From CALOCV01 sp942491955 (GTDB lineage Bacteria > Chlamydiota > Chlamydiia > Chlamydiales > CALOCV01), in NCBI GenBank assembly GCA_942491955.1, contig CALOCV010000039.1, forward strand, positions 1 through 11,585: a DNA stretch of 11,585 nucleotides, written 5' to 3'. The position numbers were made by a program, and so were the translations under genes. Of the stretch, positions 1 to 6,254 are shown piece by piece; position 1 is the first letter of the stretch, and each line of letters starts with the position of its first letter. The notes beneath the pieces were generated by a model. That model did no database searches and was not told the DNA's origin. It worked only from the letters and a program-made list of their open reading frames with translations.

Positions 1-273
1 TCCGTAGTCGGCATCGGCACGGAAATAGTAAAAACAATCCATTGAACGAAGCTTTCCTGAAAGAATGACGATGTCAATATCTTCAAGAAGCAGACGTGAA
101 GAGACGTCTAGCACAACGTCTTCACCATCCAGCTCAACTTCTTTTAATTTCCATTGCAGGGCGTCGCGACGATATCCTACTCCTATATCGACTGTTGTCT
201 GTGGCTCAGCAACAGCAATCGATGTCATTACTAGGCAAGGAAGGATAAAGAACGCTTTTAACATCTTTAACAT
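1..273 (-). CDS. Secreted outer-membrane beta-barrel-like protein, N-terminus (partial)
   Basis: The reading frame is open from an ATG at 273 to the window edge, giving the first 91 residues; the rest lies outside. Residues 1-22 form a signal peptide: a short Lys-containing start (MLKMLKAFF), a hydrophobic core and a likely cleavage site after AVA. The mature part begins with VDIGVGYRRD and then alternates polar and hydrophobic residues, as in transmembrane beta-strands, ending in an aromatic-rich stretch (CFYYFRADADYG). From memory this strand pattern resembles outer-membrane beta-barrel proteins common in environmental Chlamydiae, but I could not search. A GGAGAAAG ribosome site precedes the ATG. 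It is a separate unit from rsmD upstream, with a 92-base gap. Export is well supported; the family is a moderate guess. Confidence 0.72.
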   Translation of the reverse strand, partial: MLKMLKAFFILPCLVMTSIAVAEPQTTVDIGVGYRRDALQWKLKEVELDGEDVVLDVSSRLLLEDIDIVILSGKLRSMDCFYYFRADADYG

Positions 274-365
274 AGCTCTTTCTCCATGTTGGGTTAGGAG
301 ACTACTTTGCAGGTCCTTGAAAAAAAAAACAATCCTTTTTCCAAAAAAATCATCGCCTGACACCG
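274..365 (-). other. AT-rich spacer with homopolymer runs between rsmD and the barrel gene
   Basis: Read on the minus strand, this gap holds runs of seven T (343-349) and ten T (320-329) separated by GGAAAAAGGATTG. A short hairpin, CCGTT-CAT-AACGG, lies at the rsmD stop codon but is not directly followed by the T run, so it is a poor terminator. The T runs are the likely location of the promoter for the barrel gene, yet no pair of hexamers with 16-18 base spacing stands out. A TTGTTT/CAAAGT pair matches weakly. Confidence 0.35.
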
Positions 366-926
366 TTATGAACGGATAAATTCAACAAGTTTCACTATCC
401 CAAATTGACGTATACGATTGATTTGCAACCCTTCGATAACCATTTCTTCCATTTTGCATTCCGCTCGTTCTTCGACAAAAATCCTTCCACCTAAACGAAT
501 CACCTCCTTCGCCATGATCGCATCAAGAAGAGGAGGAATGGCAATCTCTCCATAAGGAGGATCGATGTATATGAGATCAAACGGTGTTTCCGAAAAATAG
601 GGCAAGGCCTGCAAGGCCTCGCGTTGATAAAGAACCGCCTCTTCAGGAATTTTTATGCCCAACTGCATCAGATTTTTCTTCACACAACGCAAAGCGGCAC
701 GATTTCTATCGACAAAGGTGACGCGTTTGGCTCCGCGACTCAACGCCTCTATTCCTACTGTTCCCGATCCAGCAAATAAATCGAGAAAATAGGAGTGGGG
801 AAGTTCATGCTGCCACATCGAAAAAAGAGCCTCCCGAACTCGAGACGTCGTTGGACGAACATCAAGTCCTTGAACGGTAAAGAGCGGACGTCCTCGAAAT
901 GTACCACCACAAACGCACGTACGCAT
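366..926 (-). CDS. rsmD: 16S rRNA (guanine-N2)-methyltransferase RsmD
   Basis: RsmD methylates G966 of 16S rRNA (E. coli numbering) on the small ribosomal subunit, using S-adenosylmethionine. The 186-residue protein has the family layout: an RNA-contacting start (GGTFRGRPL, residues 7-15), the RPTTSRVREALF segment (24-35), the SAM-binding loop LDLFAGSGTVGIEALSRGA (48-66), and the catalytic DPPY at 122-125 followed by GE. Length is normal for the family. I place the start at the ATG at 926 because it gives the usual MR..GG.FRGR beginning. A TTG four codons upstream (938) is also in frame but leaves no better ribosome site; a weak GGAA precedes the ATG. The gene is divergent from the transporter at 1007, and their -10 boxes overlap. 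The SAM it uses would come from MetK, encoded nearby but in a different unit. Confidence 0.95.
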   Translation of the reverse strand: MRTCVCGGTFRGRPLFTVQGLDVRPTTSRVREALFSMWQHELPHSYFLDLFAGSGTVGIEALSRGAKRVTFVDRNRAALRCVKKNLMQLGIKIPEEAVLYQREALQALPYFSETPFDLIYIDPPYGEIAIPPLLDAIMAKEVIRLGGRIFVEERAECKMEEMVIEGLQINRIRQFGIVKLVEFIRS

Positions 927-942
927 AGATATTTCCAAAAAT

Positions 943-971
943 TTGCATTAATAAATGAATAAGTATATTAT
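943..971 (+). promoter_or_regulatory. Sigma70-like promoter of the transporter gene
   Basis: TTGCAT (943-948) and TATTAT (966-971) are separated by 17 bases, in front of the ATG at 1007, giving a leader of roughly 30 bases. Both hexamers match the consensus at four or five of six positions. The -10 box occupies nearly the same bases as the opposite-strand TATAAT of rsmD. Confidence 0.65.
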
Positions 972-972
972 A
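967..972 (-). promoter_or_regulatory. Probable -10 box (TATAAT) for rsmD
   Basis: A perfect TATAAT is read on the minus strand about 40 bases upstream of the rsmD ATG, so the leader would be about 30-35 bases. The -35 is poor: the hexamer at 17-base spacing is TTCTTG (990-995), while a better-looking TTGAAA (987-992) sits only 14 bases away. It overlaps the plus-strand -10 box by five bases. Confidence 0.5.
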
Positions 973-1006
973 AACGCTTTATCTTTTTTCAAGAAGGGTG
1001 ATTCCA

Positions 1007-2002
1007 ATGGCACTTGTTGCCATGTTCCTTTCGGGGATCTTCGGCGCCATTTCCAATTTCTGCCTCAGAAAAAACATTGAGAAGAAAGGCTCTATTCAAG
1101 CTTTTTTCTTCTTACAACTTCTGATTACTGGTGTTGTTCTTTTCTTTTTGTTTCCCGTACGAAGGGGGGTTTATTATGGCCATCCATTGATCTTTGGCAT
1201 GGCCATTATTGCTGGCCTCATGCTGAAATTCATGAAAACTTCTGTTGGAAAAGCTCTCAGATGCGGCCCTTCCGGCATGAGTTTTGCTATTGTCAATGCT
1301 GCCTCTCTCTTTCCCGTTCTTTTTCTTTACCTTGCTTTTTCTCACACCCTTTTCCTCACCTATACGCGTTGGCATCTGATCAGCTCGATTCTGATTGGGA
1401 TTGGTCTTTTTTGGGCGGGATATGAGCTCTCTTCAAAGAAGTACAATAAAAAAGAATGGATGCGTTGGATCTTTATCGCCTTTCTTTGTCACATTGTTTA
1501 TCTCCTGATAAAAGAGTGGCGGTGCATTCTTTTTCAAGGAAGTTTTTATAAAGAAACATTTTTTTTCTTTCGCCAAGATCACCTTGATTCTCTATGGTTT
1601 GCTCCATGGATTTTTTTCTCCTCTGCCATTTTCCATGGTACTTTCTTCATTCGAACGGAGCGACGTCTCTTTACATCAAGCGAATGGGGATGGGGCATTC
1701 TCGGAGGAATCTGGAACGGAATTTGCTCGTTTTTTTTTACTTTGGGTCCCGAGATCCAACAGCCCCATGAAGCCGCTCTTCTCTTCCCGATGTTTGCGAT
1801 CACTTTGATTTTTGCCTGTAATTTGTGGAGTCAGCACTTATACAAGGAGAAAGTACATTGGTGGGCGAATAGTCTTTGCTTTGTTGGTCTATTCATTGGA
1901 TCGATTGGTCATACGGCTTTGGAAAAAGAATCGCCCGATACGCTGATTGTGAAAAAGGAGAGGGATTATACAAAAGAAAAGAAAGAGAGCGTCTCATCTT
2001 GA
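1007..2002 (+). CDS. EamA/DMT-type membrane transporter, ten predicted helices
   Basis: The 331-residue protein is strongly hydrophobic, with ten likely membrane segments near residues 2-20, 31-49, 60-78, 93-113, 126-141, 154-170, 197-215, 228-246, 257-274 and 287-304. These fall in two halves of five, as in the drug/metabolite transporter superfamily. The segment around CGPSGMSFAIVNAASLFPVLFLYLAF (86-111) is typical of the end of an EamA first half. The second half is less recognisable, and the substrate cannot be told. The C-terminus is a charged cytoplasmic tail rich in Lys and Glu. I choose the ATG at 1007 because AAGAAGGG lies about 9 bases upstream; a GTG at 998 is embedded in that ribosome site. 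The gene ends within its own terminator and overlaps the convergent NFACT gene by 9 bases. Confidence 0.75.
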   Translation: MALVAMFLSGIFGAISNFCLRKNIEKKGSIQAFFFLQLLITGVVLFFLFPVRRGVYYGHPLIFGMAIIAGLMLKFMKTSVGKALRCGPSGMSFAIVNAASLFPVLFLYLAFSHTLFLTYTRWHLISSILIGIGLFWAGYELSSKKYNKKEWMRWIFIAFLCHIVYLLIKEWRCILFQGSFYKETFFFFRQDHLDSLWFAPWIFFSSAIFHGTFFIRTERRLFTSSEWGWGILGGIWNGICSFFFTLGPEIQQPHEAALLFPMFAITLIFACNLWSQHLYKEKVHWWANSLCFVGLFIGSIGHTALEKESPDTLIVKKERDYTKEKKESVSS

Positions 2003-2012
2003 GACGTTTTTT
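1990..2012 (+). terminator. Rho-independent terminator overlapping two stop codons
   Basis: CGTCTCA (1990-1996) pairs perfectly with TGAGACG (2000-2006) across a three-base TCT loop, followed by six T (2007-2012). The transporter's TGA stop (2000-2002) lies in the right arm. The stop of the minus-strand NFACT gene (1994-1996) lies in the left arm. The T run serves the plus strand. On the minus strand the hairpin is followed only by a pyrimidine-rich CTCTCTTTC, so termination of the NFACT transcript there would be weaker. Confidence 0.85.
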
Positions 2013-2836
2013 CTTGACTGTAGCAGCTCAAAACGTTGGGGATTCCAACGAATCATCCGCTTTTGGTGGGCTCCAACGGAGACTTGTCCCTTTTTCCCCC
2101 CTGGGATCTTTCGAATATTTTTTTGTTGGGTAACAATGATTTCTGCTTGTTCTAAAAAACGTGCTTTACTGAAATGGAAGGCTAGTGTCATTGCATCTTC
2201 TAGAGTATCTTCGTCGACCTCTTTCCCTTTTTCGCTATGAATGATGACATGGGATCCTGGGTAATCGGAGACATGGATCCACATATCATTGCCACGAGCT
2301 AAACGAAACGTCATCTCTTCATTTTTATCACTTCCTTTGCCTACCCAGATTGGAGTTCCATTTTTTGCATAAAAAATTTTATAAGGAAGGGAGATTTTTT
2401 CTTTTTCCGGTGCCGAGGGGAGAGTTTTTTTCTCGTAACTCGCCTCTTCCATCAATGCCCGCAGATCCTCTTCTGTCTCGACCTGTTCCGCTCGTTGAAT
2501 AAAATGGGGTAGTATAGAGGCTTCTTTGTCGAGTTGTTCTCTCAGTGATTGATAGTGAGGCAAACGCCTTTTTGCGCGCTTTGCCACCTTAAATCTCAAG
2601 GCAACTTCTTCTTGTGGCGTTTTACTCGGGTCGAGGCTAATTCTTCTCTTAATCCCTGGGTTCCACCAATCGTCGACAACGATCTCTTTCATACCTCGTT
2701 GTATCGCTCCCAGAGAAGATCGAAGAAGCTCCCCCTCTTGTTGCAGGGTTTCCCATTGGAGAGCACGCTGATATTCCTCTTCTAACTGGTCTCGTTTTCT
2801 TTCATTGCGGCGCCCTTTTCTGCGAAGCCAACGCAA
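1994..2836 (-). CDS. NFACT-R (DUF814) RNA-binding domain protein, short form
   Basis: The C-terminal half is a clear NFACT-R domain. Numbered from the TTG at 2836 it spans about residues 150-270, with PYKIFYAKNG, IWVGKG.DKNEEMTF, NDMWIHVSDYPGSHVII and a closing IPGGKKGQVSV. In RqcH/Rqc2/FbpA proteins this domain follows an NFACT-N domain and helix-hairpin-helix. Here NFACT-N is missing and only about 145 residues of basic, helical sequence precede it, including the LDPSKTPQEEVALRF block usual before NFACT-R. The protein is therefore about half the full family length, and tRNA-dependent tailing activity should not be assumed. It follows metK closely and is probably cotranscribed. The start is uncertain: no in-frame ATG fits. 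TTG codons exist at 2836, 2923 and 2962, none with a good ribosome site, and the frame stays open back into metK. An out-of-frame ATG pair lies just upstream of a T6 run. Confidence 0.85.
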   Translation of the reverse strand: MRWLRRKGRRNERKRDQLEEEYQRALQWETLQQEGELLRSSLGAIQRGMKEIVVDDWWNPGIKRRISLDPSKTPQEEVALRFKVAKRAKRRLPHYQSLREQLDKEASILPHFIQRAEQVETEEDLRALMEEASYEKKTLPSAPEKEKISLPYKIFYAKNGTPIWVGKGSDKNEEMTFRLARGNDMWIHVSDYPGSHVIIHSEKGKEVDEDTLEDAMTLAFHFSKARFLEQAEIIVTQQKNIRKIPGGKKGQVSVGAHQKRMIRWNPQRFELLQSRKNVSR

Positions 2837-2853
2837 AAAAGAACATCGTCGAT

Positions 2854-4035
2854 CTACAAAACATTCTCCACTGCCGCCGAGAGGCAATTCTTTAGCGCGT
2901 CGATTTTGTCGGTCTTCTCCCAAGTGAACTCCTTCTCTTCTCGACCAAAATGTCCTCCCCAAGCCGTTTTTGCGTAGATGGGGCGTTGTAAATCGAGCAT
3001 TTGAATCATTCCTTTTGGAGTCAGATCAAATACTTCAGGTATGCAACGACAAATGGTCTCTTCATCGACATGAGCGGTTCCAAACGTATCGATTTTGATA
3101 GAAATCGGTTCTGCTACCCCCAATGCGTAAGCGATTTGTATTTCGCACCGATCGGCAAGACCTGCTTGAACAATATTTTTGGCCACATAGCGTCCCGCAT
3201 AGGCTGCGGAACGATCGACTTTTGTCGGATCTTTCCCGGAGAAAGCCCCTCCTCCACTTCGTGCCATCCCTCCGTAGGTATCGACAACAACCTTTCTTCC
3301 GGTAAGGCCACAATCGGCAACGGGACCACCTAGGACAAACCTTCCTGAAGGATTCACATGAAAAATCGTTTGTTCATCGACCATTCCAGGAGGAGCGATG
3401 CGTTTGACCATGGCTCGCATATCTCTTGCAATGGTGGCATGATCGACGGCTTCGTCATGTTGCGTACTGATAACAACCGTGTGGATGCGAAGAGGTTGGA
3501 ATGGTTCATTGTATTCGACGGTGATTTGTGCCTTTCCATCGGGACAGAGATACGGCAACACTCCTGTGATGTGTAAGGTGTGCAGTTCGCGAACGACTTC
3601 CTGGGCAAAGGAGATAGGAAGAGGCATTCCCTCGGGAGTCTCGTTGCAAGCAAAGCCAAACATCATCCCTTGATCTCCAGCCCCCATGGCAGTATTCAAT
3701 CCCTCGCCCATATTGACTCCCATGGCGATATCAGGAGATTGTTTATTGATAGCACGAAGGATGCCACAGCTGCGGTAGTCAAAACCCAATTTTGGATCGG
3801 TATAGCCAATATCGCGAATTTTCTCTCGAGTGATTTGTTGATAGTCTACATCAGCTGTGGTCGTGATTTCTCCGGCAAGCACGACAAGGCCCGTCGAAAC
3901 CAATGTTTCACAAGCAACACGCGCGCGTGGATCTTGCTCGAGGCAGGCATCGAGAATCGCATCGGAAATTTGATCGGCCACTTTGTCCGGATGTCCGATA
4001 GCAACAGCTTCGGAAGTAAAAAGATATTTCCCCAT
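2854..4035 (-). CDS. metK: S-adenosylmethionine synthetase
   Basis: MetK makes S-adenosylmethionine from methionine and ATP in the cytoplasm, supplying methyl groups to enzymes such as RsmD. The 393-residue protein has full family length and the expected signatures: GHPDK at 14-18, the GAGDQG motif at 118-123 (ATP/triphosphate binding), the Gly-rich GGGAFSGKDPTKVDRS at 261-276, and the end block WGGHFGREEKEFTWEKTDK. Nothing essential appears missing. The ATG at 4035 gives the standard start (MGKYLFTSEAVAIGHPDK) with only a weak GGTAG ribosome site. It heads a probable two-gene unit with the NFACT-R gene and is divergent from the small membrane protein on the plus strand, across 60 bases. Pathogenic Chlamydia lack metK and import SAM, so its presence points to a less reduced relative if the organism is chlamydial. 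Confidence 0.98.
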   Translation of the reverse strand: MGKYLFTSEAVAIGHPDKVADQISDAILDACLEQDPRARVACETLVSTGLVVLAGEITTTADVDYQQITREKIRDIGYTDPKLGFDYRSCGILRAINKQSPDIAMGVNMGEGLNTAMGAGDQGMMFGFACNETPEGMPLPISFAQEVVRELHTLHITGVLPYLCPDGKAQITVEYNEPFQPLRIHTVVISTQHDEAVDHATIARDMRAMVKRIAPPGMVDEQTIFHVNPSGRFVLGGPVADCGLTGRKVVVDTYGGMARSGGGAFSGKDPTKVDRSAAYAGRYVAKNIVQAGLADRCEIQIAYALGVAEPISIKIDTFGTAHVDEETICRCIPEVFDLTPKGMIQMLDLQRPIYAKTAWGGHFGREEKEFTWEKTDKIDALKNCLSAAVENVL

Positions 4036-4048
4036 AATCTACCAAAAT

Positions 4049-4056
4049 TTTATACT
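4049..4056. promoter_or_regulatory. Overlapping putative -10 boxes between metK and the divergent small gene
   Basis: Within TTTATACT, the minus strand reads TATAAA (4049-4054), 14 bases in front of the metK ATG. The plus strand reads TATACT (4051-4056), about 40 bases in front of the TTG at 4096. Neither has a convincing -35 at 16-18 bases. The metK leader would be very short, which weakens that assignment. Confidence 0.3.
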
Positions 4057-4095
4057 GTAAAAAGTTAGAATCAGCATGGAAGAAGAGTAGATATT

Positions 4096-4617
4096 TTGCA
4101 ACAATTTCTCTTTGTTTGGCTCTTCTCTTCGATAATCTTTGCCTCTTTCTTGGGGAGTGTCGAATGTGAGGAAATCATTCTTTACGAGCTTCCTTCGATT
4201 GCAGAGATCTTACAAGAGCATGCCAACGAAAACATTGTTGTTCGCGGGTTTTTGTGTCGGAATGAGGAGGGACAAGTTTTTCTTACTCATGCACCCGACG
4301 TGAAGGTGTGTTGTCTTAAGAACAATGCCACGCCTTATATCGTCGTCGACGGTATCGACGAAACTCCGAGTCGGCAGAGAGCTTTCTCTGTTGAAGGAGT
4401 ATTGACTCCCCCTTCTTCAGAAGAGCCGCCTCTTCAGTTCCATTTGCAAAATAGCCATCTCGTCTCTCCTCCTCAGAGAGAGGGGGGATGGAGAACCTTT
4501 TTTTGGCTTTGTTCAGGAATAGCCATGCTGCCCCTGTTCATCTTCTTCCGCAGTCACCGCCGTTCTCTCATGAAGAAACGCCTTTATGGCATTGAGGGCG
4601 ACAAGAACATTTCTTAA
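4096..4617 (+). CDS. Small secreted or membrane-anchored protein of unknown function
   Basis: I do not recognise this 173-residue protein. It begins with a hydrophobic segment (residues 3-20, FLFVWLFSSIIFASFLG) followed by SVECEE, consistent with a signal peptide or signal anchor. It has a second hydrophobic segment near the end (133-152, TFFWLCSGIAMLPLFIFF) followed by a basic stop-transfer (RSHRRSLMKKR). The middle, about 45-122, looks beta-rich (NIVVRGFLCRNEEGQVFLTH, YIVVDGID, FSVEGVL, LQFHLQNSHLV) and could be an OB-like fold, by eye only. The topology suggests a short periplasmic domain held by one or two helices with a basic cytoplasmic tail. The start is a TTG; the upstream ATG at 4076 is out of frame and stops after four codons, and GAAGAAGAG upstream serves as a ribosome site. 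It is divergent from metK and convergent with the HTH protein gene. Confidence 0.7.
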   Translation: MQQFLFVWLFSSIIFASFLGSVECEEIILYELPSIAEILQEHANENIVVRGFLCRNEEGQVFLTHAPDVKVCCLKNNATPYIVVDGIDETPSRQRAFSVEGVLTPPSSEEPPLQFHLQNSHLVSPPQREGGWRTFFWLCSGIAMLPLFIFFRSHRRSLMKKRLYGIEGDKNIS

Positions 4618-4637
4618 AACCCAAGTTGCGCCCTACA

Positions 4638-6131
4638 TCACACTTCGTCTGTAGCGAAAAGCGCTGGTAGGAAAAGGCCAGGATCGACACGAAGTGTATC
4701 GGCACATTGCAACGCCTTATCGATGGAGATCTCTTTTCTCCTTTGGTTGAGAGGCGTTTGGTAGACGGGCTTTGTATTGGGCCGTGCCATTTGTTCGAGA
4801 CGAGAGACGGTGGAAGAACTCATAGGCTCACGCGGATATTTTTCTTTAAATCTATCAGTAAAATCTCGTTGCGTCCAGGCTCTTACCTGATTCCGCATAT
4901 TCCGGAAAAGCGTCGAACGGTAGAGTCTCTCTGTCCGAAAGAGTTCGCGAAAATCTTGGCGCAGATCTCGCATCAGAACATCGAGGGCCTGTTCTTGTTT
5001 TGCGGATAGATTTTTTACCGAAGTTTGGAACCGTTTCCACCGTTTTTTGTCTTTATCATCAAGGGTTTGCGCGTATTCTTCCTCGAGAACGGCAACAGTT
5101 TTTCCAAACAACCTCTCCAAAATCTTTCTCTCTCTTCCTATAGCGTGGTGCATGATCATGAATTCTGCGTAAGATTTCTGCCGAAATCCTTGTTTAAACG
5201 CTTCGATCCGTTTTGCTATCTTCATCTCCATCGCAGCACCAAAACGGATGATTTTGAGTCGTTCTTGATAGACAACTCTTCGAAGAACGGGTTCTTGAGG
5301 ATCATTTGGATCGATTTGCACGCAAAGGAGTCGGTCAAAATAGGCAGGATCGTCCGCTTCCATTTGGATCGCTTCGATATGTTGTTTGTAAATGCGCAAT
5401 ACCCCGCGTCGTCGATCGCCCTCAGGAAGAACATCAATTTGTTGTAAGACCTCCGTATGAAAATCGTTGAGAAAGCGTTTTGTCCCCTCAATGGGATCGA
5501 TACACCCTTGTGCCAATGCGTTGATAACAGCAACGGTTTTTGTTCGGAGTTTTCCCTCTTCGCTGGTTCTCCCATCAATCCTCTCATCGGCGCCATTGAC
5601 ACATTCTCCCATGCCGATGGTCGCATTGTGTTGATGATACGCGTAGGATCCCTTTAGATAGACGAAAGGTCGCGGTTTTTGTACATTTTCCGGATTGCTT
5701 GTGTAGGCATCCCATTGTTGTTTTGGGTAGGCAAGCAGACAAGGGACAGTGCTTGAATGAGCGGCCTCTCTTTTTCGTCTAAATGTTCCCTGTGCATTCA
5801 CAATGTTTTGGGCCGGAGAACTGCCTAGCTGTTCCTCGGCTCCCTTGCAAGCAAAATGGAAGGGCATTTTGTAGCAGCAGAGAGCTTGTTGAAAAAAGAG
5901 GGAGACGCGCTGCTCAACGGCCATCTCGATCCCATCGCGATTGATTGAGACCTCTTTTGCGGAGCCATACTCTTCATCCAATACTTCCCCATTATCGATC
6001 ACGGGAGATTTACTCCCCTCCTGTTTCCACGGATCTTTTCTTGTATATTTTTCTGCCGGGTGTCGCTTAGCCGCTGGCGGCGTTGCCGCTATTTGGATCA
6101 CTTGCGTAGCATATAATGGACTGAGTTCCAT
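4638..6131 (-). CDS. Protein of unknown function with C-terminal split XRE-like HTH
   Basis: This 497-residue protein has no recognisable enzymatic domain. Residues 1-200 are low in pattern, polar and rich in Gln, Pro and charged residues, and look partly disordered. Residues 200-415 are mostly helical and strongly charged (for example 285-350 and 360-405), with no membrane segment, so it is likely cytoplasmic. The last 80 residues read like an XRE/HTH_3 domain: NQVRAWTQRDFTDRFKEKY (414-432, as in 'TQ.elA..'), MSSSTVSRLEQ (437-447, the recognition helix) and ISIDKALQCADTLRVDPGLFLPALF (468-492). An extra loop of about 20 residues sits between helix 3 and helix 4. It may bind DNA, but the long N-terminal part suggests more than a simple repressor; a type III effector or structural nucleoid role cannot be excluded. 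It starts at an ATG with a strong Shine-Dalgarno and sits alone downstream of the oxidase operon. Confidence 0.85.
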   Translation of the reverse strand: MELSPLYATQVIQIAATPPAAKRHPAEKYTRKDPWKQEGSKSPVIDNGEVLDEEYGSAKEVSINRDGIEMAVEQRVSLFFQQALCCYKMPFHFACKGAEEQLGSSPAQNIVNAQGTFRRKREAAHSSTVPCLLAYPKQQWDAYTSNPENVQKPRPFVYLKGSYAYHQHNATIGMGECVNGADERIDGRTSEEGKLRTKTVAVINALAQGCIDPIEGTKRFLNDFHTEVLQQIDVLPEGDRRRGVLRIYKQHIEAIQMEADDPAYFDRLLCVQIDPNDPQEPVLRRVVYQERLKIIRFGAAMEMKIAKRIEAFKQGFRQKSYAEFMIMHHAIGRERKILERLFGKTVAVLEEEYAQTLDDKDKKRWKRFQTSVKNLSAKQEQALDVLMRDLRQDFRELFRTERLYRSTLFRNMRNQVRAWTQRDFTDRFKEKYPREPMSSSTVSRLEQMARPNTKPVYQTPLNQRRKEISIDKALQCADTLRVDPGLFLPALFATDEV

Positions 6132-6254
6132 AATTACCTCCCTTGGTAAATGGTTTTCACTTCTTCCCGCATTTGGGTAGCATTGAAGCGTTAGGTAGAA
6201 TCAACTATCAGACAAAATTGCGCAAGCTGAATTCCATTGTAGGAAGAACCGTGA
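6132..6254 (-). other. Gap between the oxidase operon and the HTH protein gene
   Basis: Apart from the Shine-Dalgarno at its end, this 123-base gap holds no convincing promoter or terminator. TTGATT, TTGTCT and TTGCGC occur as possible -35 boxes, but none has a TATAAT-like box 16-18 bases on. An 8-base palindrome, TTGCGCAA (6218-6225), is the only clear symmetry. Read-through from the oxidase operon into the HTH gene is possible. Confidence 0.4.
6136..6144 (-). promoter_or_regulatory. Near-consensus Shine-Dalgarno of the HTH protein gene
   Basis: AAGGGAGGT on the minus strand lies 4 bases (AATT) before the ATG at 6131. It is the best ribosome site in the window and fixes the start of the 497-residue protein. 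Confidence 0.8.

Noticed and set aside
355..375. Hairpin CCGTTCATAACGG at the end of rsmD as a terminator
   Set aside because: The stem has only five pairs and the T run begins more than ten bases later.
65..379. Plus-strand open frame of 104 codons at the left edge
   Set aside because: It lies antisense to the signal-peptide-bearing partial gene (1-273) and encodes a Ser-rich, patternless sequence; the minus frame has a clear signal peptide and ribosome site.
3580..4068. Plus-strand open frame of 162 codons over the metK start
   Set aside because: It is entirely antisense to well-conserved metK coding sequence, with no recognisable protein pattern.
4096..4617. CcmE (haem chaperone) for the small secreted protein
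   Set aside because: Although it might have an OB-like core and lies in the same region as cytochrome genes, I see no haem-binding His or C-terminal HxxxY motif of CcmE, and it has an extra C-terminal helix.
4600..4660. Terminator between the convergent small gene and the HTH gene
   Set aside because: GGGCG and CGCCC arms can pair over a long loop, but with a bulge and no T run in either direction.
5025..5447. Plus-strand open frame of 140 codons
   Set aside because: It is antisense to the HTH protein gene, which has the strong ribosome site and a long coherent helical protein.
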